NCBI GenBank assembly: GCA_014859755.1
Contig: JACUTO010000091.1
Coordinates: 1 to 6,107, forward strand
Reading direction: 5' to 3'
DNA length: 6,107 nt
Origin: Candidatus Bathyarchaeota archaeon
GTDB taxonomy: Archaea; Thermoproteota; Bathyarchaeia; Bathyarchaeales; Bathyarchaeaceae
Part shown: piece by piece, positions 1 through 4,424 of the stretch
How positions within the stretch are numbered: the stretch's first letter is position 1
How the letters are laid out: every line of letters begins with the position of its first letter
Translations under genes and position numbers: made by a program
The notes under the pieces: generated by a model
Databases searched by the model: none
The model's input: only the letters and a program-made list of their open reading frames with translations
What the model was told of the DNA's origin: nothing

Positions 1-5
1 GTTCT

Positions 6-224
6 GTGGAGAGAAACCAAATAGTCATGAGCTACGACAGAGAAGCCGACGTAATCTACATCAGCTTCGGCAAACCCAGAAAAGCCCTCTCCGAAGAAAT
101 AGACCCCTACGTCCTCGTGAGAAGAGATCCAAAAACCAAAGAAATCCTAGGCATAACCATAACCAACTTCACCAAATACTTCGAAGCAAAAAAGCAACTA
201 AACATAAAAGTCCCCGCATCATGA
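6..224 (+). CDS. DUF2283 family small protein, start uncertain at window edge
   Basis: Small protein of the DUF2283 family, whose biochemical role is unknown. The family core is visible in order: YDREADVIYISFG, a PRKALSEEID segment, VLVRRDP and ILGITITNF, which together form a short beta-rich domain of the usual 60-75 residue size. The frame is open to the left edge, so the true start may lie outside the window. The GTG at 6 gives 72 residues. An in-frame ATG at 27 gives a core-only form, with GGAGAG at 8-13 as a possible ribosome site. From general knowledge, DUF2283 genes often sit beside DUF4258 genes in pairs suspected to be TA modules. Its position at the head of a TA-rich island fits that, but the partner would be outside the window. 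The family call is strong; the function is not known. Confidence 0.85.
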   Translation: MERNQIVMSYDREADVIYISFGKPRKALSEEIDPYVLVRRDPKTKEILGITITNFTKYFEAKKQLNIKVPAS

Positions 225-225
225 A

Positions 226-312
226 CTACAACCTGTCAGTTTCCCCCCGTAGCCATACAAGTCGTCCCTGAACCTCAACAACCATCCTCCCACTCTTATT
301 CACCCTTTCCAA
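226..312 (-). other. Possible tiny minus-strand ORF or gene relic
   Basis: This stretch lies between DUF2283 and vapB. Read on the minus strand it gives a 28-residue frame from TTG 312 to TAG 226, ending VVEVQGRLVWLRGETDRL. The amino acids look protein-like (alternating V/E/R, a W, no low complexity), and an internal ATG at 285 is preceded by GGGAGG. The frame stays open back to about 355, across the vapB promoter. I do not recognise a family. It may be a small gene, the C-terminal end of a decayed gene, or chance. Confidence 0.2.
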
Positions 313-323
313 AACGTTTAAAT
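309..323 (+). promoter_or_regulatory. Archaeal promoter (BRE + TATA box) of vapBC
   Basis: CCAAAAC (309-315) followed by GTTTAAAT (316-323) matches the layout of an archaeal BRE plus TATA box. The predicted transcription start, about 25-28 bases downstream of the box centre, falls near 345-349. That leaves almost no leader before the GTG at 351 or the ATG at 360, consistent with leaderless translation. No Shine-Dalgarno sequence is seen before either codon. Confidence 0.5.
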
Positions 324-359
324 GTAGAACTATACCACTTTTACTACTTAGTGTCCCTC

Positions 360-614
360 ATGACTGAAACAAAAACCATCAAAATCAGCAAAGAAATGTA
401 CGCCAAACTATCAGAAATCGCAGGAGAACTTCAAATGCGACTAAAACGCCCGGTATCTCTGGACGAAGCCATGAAATATCTAATTAACCTAAAAGAAAAA
501 ACCACAAAAATCACGGACCTAGCCGGTTCATGGGACATCTCCGACACTGAACTCGCCGAAATCAAAACTTCCCTCAAAGAGGCTTGGAAACGATGGAAAT
601 CAACCGAGTCATAA
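360..614 (+). CDS. vapB: VapB-type antitoxin
   Basis: Antitoxin of a VapBC pair: it should bind and block the PIN RNase encoded next to it and repress their shared promoter. Residues 5-41 form an RHH-like DNA-binding region (KTIKISKEMYAKLSEIAGEL, then RPVSLDEAMKYLI). Residues 53-79 (DLAGSWDISDTELAEIKTSL and a W-rich tail) form the acidic/aromatic C-terminal stretch that in this archaeal family inserts into the toxin. Its 84 residues are normal for the family. I chose ATG 360; GTG 351 would add three residues, and both lie close to the predicted transcription start. The end overlaps vapC by 22 bases, so translation is probably coupled. The family call is by sequence pattern; the exact VapB subfamily is not determined. 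Confidence 0.82.
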   Translation: MTETKTIKISKEMYAKLSEIAGELQMRLKRPVSLDEAMKYLINLKEKTTKITDLAGSWDISDTELAEIKTSLKEAWKRWKSTES

Positions 615-1003
615 TAGACACCGACATCCTCATAGACCTCCTCAGAAACAAAACAAAAACCGTCAACTCCCTCACGAAAATGGAAACAAAAGGATACTCA
701 CTCGCCACAACCACCATAAACGCCTTTGAACTGTTCTACGGCGCCTACAAATCAAAAAAACGCGAAAAAAACCTAGCCTCAACCAAAACACTGCTCAAAA
801 GAATAATCATCTTAACGATGGAACTCGGATCAGCCCAAAACGCCGGACGCATATACACCGAACTAGAAAAACAGGGACAACCCATCGGATTAAGAGACGT
901 CATGATAGGCGCAATCGCACTAGCCAAAGGCTACAGCTTAGCCACAAGAAACACCGAGCATTTCCAAAAAATTAAAGAGTTAAACCTCATACCCATTCCT
1001 TAA
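593..1003 (+). CDS. vapC: VapC-type PIN-domain ribonuclease toxin
   Basis: Toxin half of the VapBC pair: a metal-dependent PIN endoribonuclease, in this family usually acting on tRNA or rRNA. Numbering from ATG 593 (136 residues, normal length), the acidic site is visible as Asp9 in VIIDTDILIDLL, Glu46 in INAFELFYGA and Asp102 in LRDVMIGAIA. Asn120 in ATRNTEHF holds the fourth position, which is often Asp or Asn. ATG 593 is preferred over TTG 584 because GAGG at 579-582 lies ten bases before it. The gene starts inside vapB, a common arrangement that keeps toxin and antitoxin in step. All main catalytic residues are present, so it is probably active unless bound by VapB. The RNA target cannot be read from sequence. 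Confidence 0.88.
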   Translation: MEINRVIIDTDILIDLLRNKTKTVNSLTKMETKGYSLATTTINAFELFYGAYKSKKREKNLASTKTLLKRIIILTMELGSAQNAGRIYTELEKQGQPIGLRDVMIGAIALAKGYSLATRNTEHFQKIKELNLIPIP

Positions 1004-1049
1004 AGCGGAAAACATGCTGCTGAAACCAAAAAGCGTTAATACATAAAAA

Positions 1050-1055
1050 AGGTGA
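1050..1055 (+). promoter_or_regulatory. Ribosome binding site that decides the mntA start
   Basis: AGGTGA lies nine bases before ATG 1065 and directly against ATG 1056. It therefore supports 1065 as the start and argues against 1056. A weak TATA-like GTTAATAC at 1035-1042 is also about 27 bases before ATG 1065 and could give a nearly leaderless transcript. The two readings compete, and read-through from vapBC is a third option. Confidence 0.45.
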
Positions 1056-1064
1056 ATGATTTTC

Positions 1065-1445
1065 ATGTCAAAAGAACCTGAAAAAATCTCGCAGAAGGCA
1101 AGAAATGACAAGGACGTCTTAGCTGTATTGCTATTCGGAAGTTACGCAAGAAACGAAAAGTTTACCGACATAGACGTCTGCGTGGTTCTAAAACCAGAAA
1201 AATTCAATCCCTTGTTTTTGTCGAAGAAAAGGCTCGAGTACCTGACAGCTTTCCCAAACTCAGACATACAAATATACCAACAACTCCCCCTGTACATAAA
1301 GATGCGAGTCCTCAAAGACGGCAAAACCATCTTCTGCAGAAACGAAGATCTACTCTACGACTTGATCATCTCAACAGTAAGGCAGTTCGAATACTTCAAA
1401 CCTAGGTACCTATCCTACCTAGAAGGCGTTATACATGCTCGATAA
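1065..1445 (+). CDS. mntA: MntA-type minimal nucleotidyltransferase antitoxin
   Basis: Antitoxin enzyme of a HEPN-MNT module. In characterised relatives, MntA transfers AMP from ATP to a tyrosine of HepT and so silences the RNase. The nucleotidyltransferase core is visible: VLLFGSYARNEKFTDIDV at residues 21-38, with Gly25-Ser26 as the GS motif and Asp35/Asp37 as the metal-binding pair. Asp67 in NSDIQIYQQLP is a good candidate for the third carboxylate. The GS-to-DxD spacing is eight residues, two fewer than in the textbook GSX10DXD form. Length (126 residues from ATG 1065) is normal. The last 11 bases overlap hepT, which marks a translationally coupled pair. The toxin/antitoxin assignment comes from the family, not from anything in this sequence. 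Confidence 0.85.
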   Translation: MSKEPEKISQKARNDKDVLAVLLFGSYARNEKFTDIDVCVVLKPEKFNPLFLSKKRLEYLTAFPNSDIQIYQQLPLYIKMRVLKDGKTIFCRNEDLLYDLIISTVRQFEYFKPRYLSYLEGVIHAR

Positions 1446-1854
1446 AAACAGAATCCTATCCAAGCTAGACGAATTAGATTCTTACCTCAGCGAGCTTGAA
1501 AGCATTATGCCGAAAAGCTACGAAGAATATGTAAGCTCTATAGAAAAAAAGAGGTCCTGCGAAAGACTCATCCACATCCTAATAGAATGCATAATAGATG
1601 TATGTGCTCTCATCGTAAAAGGACTAAGGCTTGGCCTTCCAGCCGAAGAAGAAGACCTGTTTGAAAAGTTGGAAAAGAACAAAATCATATCGAAAGAAAT
1701 GACACAAAAGCTAAAATCGATGAGAGGTTTCAGAAACATTCTGGTCCACAGATACGCCAACATCGACGACGAACTCGTCTTCGAAAATCTAAGAACCATC
1801 AACGATTTCGAAGAGTTCAGGAAAGAAATAAGTTCATTCCTAAGAAAACACTGA
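1435..1854 (+). CDS. hepT: HepT-type HEPN (DUF86) ribonuclease toxin
   Basis: HEPN-domain toxin partner of MntA. DUF86/HepT proteins are all-alpha dimeric RNases whose active site is an RX4-6H motif. Here residues 100-107 read RNILVHRY, giving Arg100, His105 and Tyr107 (RX4HXY). The tyrosine of this motif is the residue that MntA AMPylates in studied systems, so both the catalytic and the control residues are present. The first 66 residues form long helices, including the family-typical ILIECIIDVCALIVKGLRLG, and the 139-residue length is usual. The start at ATG 1435 sits inside mntA, with GAAGG at 1422-1426 upstream. The pair appears complete and functional. The RNA target is unknown. Confidence 0.88.
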   Translation: MLDKNRILSKLDELDSYLSELESIMPKSYEEYVSSIEKKRSCERLIHILIECIIDVCALIVKGLRLGLPAEEEDLFEKLEKNKIISKEMTQKLKSMRGFRNILVHRYANIDDELVFENLRTINDFEEFRKEISSFLRKH

Positions 1855-1945
1855 ACACCACATTCCCTTTAGACCTAAAAATCAACGACCACCCTGAAAG
1901 CAACATGCCTCACAGACGAACCCCCACCCCGAAGCCATCAGAGAA

Positions 1946-1970
1946 ATCAAAACAAAATGGATCTAAAAAG
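1946..1970 (-). terminator. U-rich terminator after relE
   Basis: Just beyond the relE stop, the minus strand carries TTTTT (1969-1965), then TTTTGTTTTGATTT down to about 1946. There is no stem. Stemless T-runs are the usual archaeal termination signal. The 125-base gap between the convergent hepT and relE ends holds nothing else I could recognise. Confidence 0.4.
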
Positions 1971-1979
1971 TGTCGAGAT

Positions 1980-2249
1980 TCAGAACATTTTTGAGAAATC
2001 ATCGTAAACTTTCTTTCTGTGTCCGACGAACAATATGACCACTTGATTTTTGTCCCTGTCAATTTCATAAATGACACGGTAATCGCCAACTCTTAGACTC
2101 CAGAAATCAGAATACTTCAAACGCTTCCCAACCCTTTCCGGACGATTCCTTAATTCCCTCAATTCTTCAATTATCCTTAACCTTATTAATTTCTCAATCT
2201 TCTTCAATGCCTTAGCCGCTTTTGGATGCAGAACTACAGTAAAAACCAC
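1980..2249 (-). CDS. RelE/ParE-family toxin
   Basis: Toxin of a type II TA pair, in the RelE/ParE fold. RelE members cut mRNA in the ribosome A-site and ParE members attack gyrase. The sequence shows the family layout in 89 residues: an N-terminal strand (VFTVVLHPKA), two basic helices (residues 11-35), then GKRLKYSDFWSLRVGDYRVI at 41-60, with Arg53 and Arg58 in the positions that bind RNA in RelE proteins. The final strand is VVILFVGHRKKVYD, with His77, Arg78 and Tyr82. This basic, Tyr-containing C-terminal end favours an mRNA-cutting RelE over ParE, as an inference. The GTG start overlaps the antitoxin stop by one base (TAGTG), and GAGG lies seven bases upstream. Both point to tight coupling with the upstream antitoxin. 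Confidence 0.87.
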   Translation of the reverse strand: MVFTVVLHPKAAKALKKIEKLIRLRIIEELRELRNRPERVGKRLKYSDFWSLRVGDYRVIYEIDRDKNQVVILFVGHRKKVYDDFSKMF

Positions 2250-2467
2250 TACAATTCCTCTAGAGGAATAAGAACCTCAGGATGTTTCTTCCCGTCTTCG
2301 CTCCGCTCCATCAACATCCTAAAGAATTCACGCGTTTTTTCCCGTTCATGGTAAAAGCTTATCATAGTCTTTATCGCATCGCTTCGGCTCTTAAACCGCC
2401 CCTCCGCAACCCACCTATCTATCTCCTCAAGCATCTTTTCAGATAACCTAAGCTGAACCTGAACCAT
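2249..2467 (-). CDS. Ribbon-helix-helix (CopG/RelB-like) antitoxin
   Basis: Antitoxin and autorepressor for the adjacent RelE-type toxin. Residues 2-7 (VQVQLR) form the DNA-reading ribbon, 9-22 helix A (SEKMLEEIDRWVAE), and 27-41 helix B after the GRFKSRSDAIK turn. Residues 42-72 form the charged toxin-binding tail, ending EVLIPLEEL. I chose ATG 2467 (72 residues). A TTG at 2485 is in frame but lies inside the operator and before the predicted transcription start near 2479, so it is unlikely to be used. The gene ends in TAG, sharing one base with the toxin's GTG. The antitoxin-first order and promoter-proximal palindrome are typical of self-regulated type II modules. Confidence 0.85.
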   Translation of the reverse strand: MVQVQLRLSEKMLEEIDRWVAEGRFKSRSDAIKTMISFYHEREKTREFFRMLMERSEDGKKHPEVLIPLEEL

Positions 2468-2477
2468 CAAACTCGCC

Positions 2478-2495
2478 GTAAACAATACTGTTTAC
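2478..2495. promoter_or_regulatory. Palindromic operator of the RHH-RelE module
   Basis: Perfect 7-base inverted repeat GTAAACA-ATAC-TGTTTAC. It lies between the TATA-like box at 2501-2509 and ATG 2467 and covers the predicted transcription start on the minus strand. That is where an RHH antitoxin would bind to block transcription. The role is inferred from position and symmetry. Confidence 0.65.
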
Positions 2496-2500
2496 AAAAC

Positions 2501-2515
2501 ACTTAAACATTTCGC
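2501..2515 (-). promoter_or_regulatory. Archaeal promoter of the RHH-RelE module
   Basis: On the minus strand, GCGAAA (2515-2510, BRE-like) is followed by TGTTTAAGT (2509-2501, TATA-like). A start about 26 bases from the box centre falls near 2479, leaving a leader of around 12 bases before ATG 2467. The promoter sits in the short gap after the nucleotidyltransferase stop, so the RelE module is an independent unit. Confidence 0.55.
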
Positions 2516-2521
2516 TCCTGC

Positions 2522-3076
2522 CTAACTGGGTGAACTACCAACTATCTCCTCAAGTATAGCCACCGTATTGTTCCTTCCTGCCCTCTCCTTAACAGTTTCC
2601 ATGTCAACCTCTGTAAACCTCAAAATCGCTCTCACGTCATCCTCATCCTTCAAAGCCCTCTCCCTCGGAACAGTCGCCTTAATCATCCGCAGTTTAGCTA
2701 AAATCAAATCCTCAGGCGTCTGATAAAAAGTCGGCAACCCCAAAACAACTCCAGCCCTTTTCTCAAGTTTGCCACTGGAAAATATAACATCAACACTATA
2801 CGGCGACTTATTATCCTCAAAAGTAGCTATTCTGTAACCAGACATGAGCGCCGCGTCAATTCTCTTCTCATCAACCAGCAACCCAGCCTGCTTCAAAGCC
2901 AAAACAAGCTTAACTCGCAAGTCATTGTCTGAAACATCAACCACAACATCCACATCCATCGTAGTGCGAGGCACACCATAATAACTAGCCGCCAAAGCCC
3001 CAGTAAACACATAATCTAACCCAAAAGCACCAAAACTCTCAACAACCCTCTTGACCAAATCAAAAAAAGCTTCCAA
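2522..3076 (-). CDS. AbiEii/DUF6036-like nucleotidyltransferase
   Basis: Nucleotidyltransferase-fold protein of the group that includes AbiEii/MenT-type toxins and DUF6036 proteins. Residues 22-46 hold the signature: YVFTGALAASYYG, then RTTMDVDVVV, with Asp41 and Asp43 as the metal-binding DxD. Asp96 in YSVDVIFS is the likely third carboxylate. Residues 121-131 (PEDLILAKLRM, Lys128) and 143-152 (KDEDDVRAIL) are the C-terminal family motifs. Its 184 residues are within the usual range. The start is TTG 3076, seven bases after GAGGT, and the upstream gene's stop is only three bases away, so the two form an operon. Characterised relatives transfer nucleotides to tRNA ends or to proteins; the substrate here is unknown. 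The exact Pfam family (AbiEii versus DUF6036) is not settled. Confidence 0.78.
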   Translation of the reverse strand: MEAFFDLVKRVVESFGAFGLDYVFTGALAASYYGVPRTTMDVDVVVDVSDNDLRVKLVLALKQAGLLVDEKRIDAALMSGYRIATFEDNKSPYSVDVIFSSGKLEKRAGVVLGLPTFYQTPEDLILAKLRMIKATVPRERALKDEDDVRAILRFTEVDMETVKERAGRNNTVAILEEIVGSSPS

Positions 3077-3079
3077 ACT

Positions 3080-3271
3080 CTAAACCTCATGCCCCCGCTT
3101 ACGCCACCGCCCCGACCACTCAATCCTCTCCCTCAACCGCTCAACAAGCTCTTGCTCCGTTATGTCCGGAAACTGAGCCCTAACCCCCTCCGCACAAATG
3201 CGAACACACACATCCGACATGTCAATCGCCACATTCACCTTCTCCTCAGGCCTCAACCGCTCCACATTCAA
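3080..3271 (-). CDS. Small partner of the nucleotidyltransferase, putative antitoxin
   Basis: Unnamed small protein of 63 residues encoded directly before the nucleotidyltransferase. It shows a conserved-looking pattern: RPEEKV at 7-12, AIDMSDVCVRICAEGVRAQ at 15-33, a PDITEQEL turn and a basic helix (LVERLRERI). It is predicted alpha-helical, with no membrane segment. I recall similar RPEEKV...DMSD..R.CAEGIRAQ proteins next to nucleotidyltransferases but cannot give a family name. The start is taken as TTG 3271 because AGGTGGTG (3285-3278) is spaced six bases before it; GTG 3283, 3280 or 3265 are alternatives. The three-base gap to the next gene implies co-translation. By analogy with two-gene TA operons it may neutralise the enzyme, or it may be a substrate-presenting subunit. 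Confidence 0.65.
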   Translation of the reverse strand: MNVERLRPEEKVNVAIDMSDVCVRICAEGVRAQFPDITEQELVERLRERIEWSGRWRKRGHEV

Positions 3272-3311
3272 CCCAGACACCACCTAAACAACAAGTTACC
3301 ACACCTCAACC

Positions 3312-3320
3312 TTAAGAAAC
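3312..3320 (-). promoter_or_regulatory. Possible TATA box for the nucleotidyltransferase operon
   Basis: GTTTCTTAA on the minus strand is a weak TATA-like element. Its centre is about 26 bases from a predicted start near 3289, which would leave a leader of about 18 bases before TTG 3271, enough to include the AGGTGGTG ribosome site. The match is poor and the call rests on spacing. Confidence 0.3.
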
Positions 3321-3344
3321 ATTCCCTTCACTTCAACCACAAAA

Positions 3345-3479
3345 CTAAAGCCTCAGCCTCCTAATCAAAACCTTTACCCTCGCCTCATCATTCAAAAACT
3401 CCTCAATAATCGCATTAGCCACCTCATAAATCCGCAAATCATTCTTTGGATGCCAGAAACAGCAGGAAACGAATATCAA
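3345..3479 (-). pseudogene. C-terminal gene relic (or 44-residue small ORF)
   Basis: Minus-strand frame from TTG 3479 to TAG 3345. From about 3445 onward it reads NDLRIYEVANAII, then a long amphipathic helix ending EARVKVLIRRLRL. Codons are GTG/GAG/TTG-rich like the nearby minus-strand genes, and the peptide looks like the true C-terminal end of a protein. The first residues (LIFVSCCFWHPK) do not look like an N-terminus, and no good start with a ribosome site is present. I interpret it as the surviving tail of a gene whose 5' part is gone, but a genuine tiny gene is possible. Family not recognised. It ends 62 bases before the nucleotidyltransferase operon start. Confidence 0.4.
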
Positions 3480-3536
3480 GGACTAACCATGACTGCAGAC
3501 ATAGCCATAACCGTTCACTTTCCACCCCACAAATAA
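3450..3536 (+). pseudogene. C-terminal fragment of a TasA/CalY-like secreted protein
   Basis: Plus-strand frame ending in TAA at 3534-3536, reading MPETAGNEYQGLTMTADI and then AITVHFPPHK. The AGNEYQG turn followed by a final beta strand matches, as I recall it, the C-terminal end of TasA/CalY (camelysin)-like proteins: secreted, fibre- or coat-forming beta-sandwich proteins processed by SipW-type signal peptidases. The signal peptide and most of the domain are missing, and in-frame sequence upstream of about 3445 does not resemble the family. It is therefore best read as a truncated gene. Its stop is 12 bases before the signal peptidase ATG, which is the classic cargo-SipW operon pairing. The family assignment rests on a short segment. 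Confidence 0.4.
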
Positions 3537-3548
3537 CGGAGGAAACAG

Positions 3549-4061
3549 ATGAACGTCAGAAAAATCATCAAAATCGCCACAATAACAGGCGTAACCATAG
3601 TTGTCGCTATCTTTCTGCTTTTCTACAGACCAGTCTCACTTGCAGGAGACACCCACTATGAACCTGTTTTCACAGGCAGCATGGAACCAGCAATCCCGGT
3701 CGGAAGCATAGTAGTGATTAAGCCCGTTGACCCAGAAACCTTAAGGGTAGGAGACGTCATCTGCTTCAAGCTTTCACAACCAACCTCCATAACCCACAGA
3801 ATCATAAACATAACAAATGAAGGATTCATAACAAAAGGAGACGTAAACGAAGACCCAGACACGTGGACAGTGAAAAAAGAAAACGTCATAGGCAAAGTCA
3901 CATCAACCATACCATACATCGGATACATAGGCTATTTTGTCAGAACCCCAATAGGCTTCATTCTGCTGATCATAATACCAGCCACACTACTAATCATCAT
4001 GGAAATAAGAAACATAATAAAGGAACTCGAGAAAAGCAGAGACTCCAAAATTTCAACATAA
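3549..4061 (+). CDS. Archaeal/SipW-type signal peptidase I
   Basis: Membrane-bound serine protease (family S26B) that removes signal peptides from secreted proteins outside the membrane. Residues 7-25 form the N-terminal membrane anchor. FTGSMEPAIPVGSIVVIKP at 41-59 carries the nucleophile Ser44. GDVICF at 68-73 is box C-like. ITHRII at 81-86 provides His83 in place of the bacterial Lys, the mark of ER/archaeal/SipW enzymes. TKGDVNEDPD at 95-104 gives the conserved Asp residues (Asp98, Asp102). Residues 134-151 form a second membrane helix near the C-terminus, as is common in archaeal SipW-like forms. ATG 3549 follows GGAGG (3538-3542) by six bases. Length (170 residues) and active site are intact. 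The upstream TasA-like fragment suggests a dedicated rather than housekeeping role. Confidence 0.88.
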   Translation: MNVRKIIKIATITGVTIVVAIFLLFYRPVSLAGDTHYEPVFTGSMEPAIPVGSIVVIKPVDPETLRVGDVICFKLSQPTSITHRIINITNEGFITKGDVNEDPDTWTVKKENVIGKVTSTIPYIGYIGYFVRTPIGFILLIIIPATLLIIMEIRNIIKELEKSRDSKIST

Positions 4062-4068
4062 CAGGCAG

Positions 4069-4084
4069 CAACACAAAATACCAA
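4069..4084 (+). repeat. Short A-rich repeat, copy A (partial)
   Basis: CAACACAAAATACCAA just after the signal peptidase. It shares 14 identical bases (4071-4084) with copy B at 4891 and differs by one base from copy C at 5951 over that stretch, then diverges. In one frame it reads FNITGSNTKYQ, which resembles the translations of the other copies. Confidence 0.35.
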
Positions 4085-4170
4085 CAATACGCTTAGTGAT
4101 TGACGCCTTCTACGAATAACTTAGACTCGTTAAGGGCTAATACGCTTAAATGAGAATACGCGACATAAAC

Positions 4171-4180
4171 CTAAATAATA
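4171..4180 (+). promoter_or_regulatory. TATA-like box of the DUF5678 operon
   Basis: CTAAATAATA lies about 26 bases before a predicted start near 4202, giving a leader of about ten bases with AGGG (4201-4204) upstream of ATG 4212. A second A/T-rich candidate, GCTTAAAT at 4144-4151, is too far away to fit the ATG. Confidence 0.45.
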
Positions 4181-4211
4181 ACCCAGCATATTATACCCGT
4201 AGGGTTCAAGA

Positions 4212-4424
4212 ATGGGCGAAATCGTTTATCAAGCACCTGAAATAAGCATGGAAGAGTACAAAAAATACAGGGGAAAGCATGTTGCAATCTTCAAGGGCAA
4301 AATAGTTGCCTCGGGAACCACAGCCAAAGAAGCTTTAACCAACGCCCTAAAGAAATACCCTAACGCAAAAACCAGCCAAATAGCCCTTCACTACATCTGC
4401 CCAGCTGAGGAACTCATACTTTGA
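4212..4424 (+). CDS. DUF5678 family small protein
   Basis: Small archaeal protein of the DUF5678 family, function unknown. The domain is complete in 70 residues: SMEEYKKYRGKHVAIFKGKI at 12-31, then VASGTTAKEAL with the helix ALTNALKKYPNA, and the final strand ending CPAEELIL. The GKHVAI-GKIVASG hairpin followed by a helix is the family hallmark, and the length is typical. ATG 4212 has a short leader with AGGG upstream. The TGA stop overlaps a TTG (4421-4424, TTGA) that I take as the start of the retropepsin-like gene, so the two form a coupled operon. I recall such pairs in other archaeal genomes, which suggests that DUF5678 is an adaptor, substrate or inhibitor for the protease; this is inference only. 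Confidence 0.82.
   Translation: MGEIVYQAPEISMEEYKKYRGKHVAIFKGKIVASGTTAKEALTNALKKYPNAKTSQIALHYICPAEELIL

Noticed and set aside
745..927. Open minus-strand frame opposite vapC
   Set aside because: It lies wholly inside vapC, which has a complete PIN motif set; the antisense peptide shows no family pattern.
1142..1802. Open minus-strand frames opposite mntA and hepT (1142-1330, 1518-1802)
   Set aside because: Both are shadows of well-supported genes, with Ser/Phe-rich composition typical of antisense reading.
1855..1979. Possible short coding remnant (NPHPEAIREIKTKWI) after hepT
   Set aside because: Fewer than 25 codons after an in-frame stop, no start codon and no recognised family; not enough to call a gene.
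3089..3364. Open plus-strand frame opposite the small nucleotidyltransferase partner
   Set aside because: It is very rich in Pro, His, Leu and Asn, as expected from reading an A/C-rich antisense strand; the minus-strand gene has a ribosome site and operon context.
3446..4096. Other-frame openings over the signal peptidase region (3446-3661, 3656-3928 minus, 3863-4096)
   Set aside because: Arg/His/Asn-rich or low-information peptides; the signal peptidase frame has all catalytic boxes. Only the last few residues of the 3863-4096 frame were kept, as part of the repeat observation.
4086..4148. Direct repeat AATACGCTTA at 4086-4095 and 4139-4148
   Set aside because: Only ten bases long, with no further similarity around the copies and no clear role.
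4422..4424. UGA recoding (for example selenocysteine) joining DUF5678 to the protease
   Set aside because: DUF5678 looks complete at this stop and the in-frame linker (SDTHSNTPELT) is unlike either family; no selenocysteine element was seen. A frameshifted N-terminus explains the data better.
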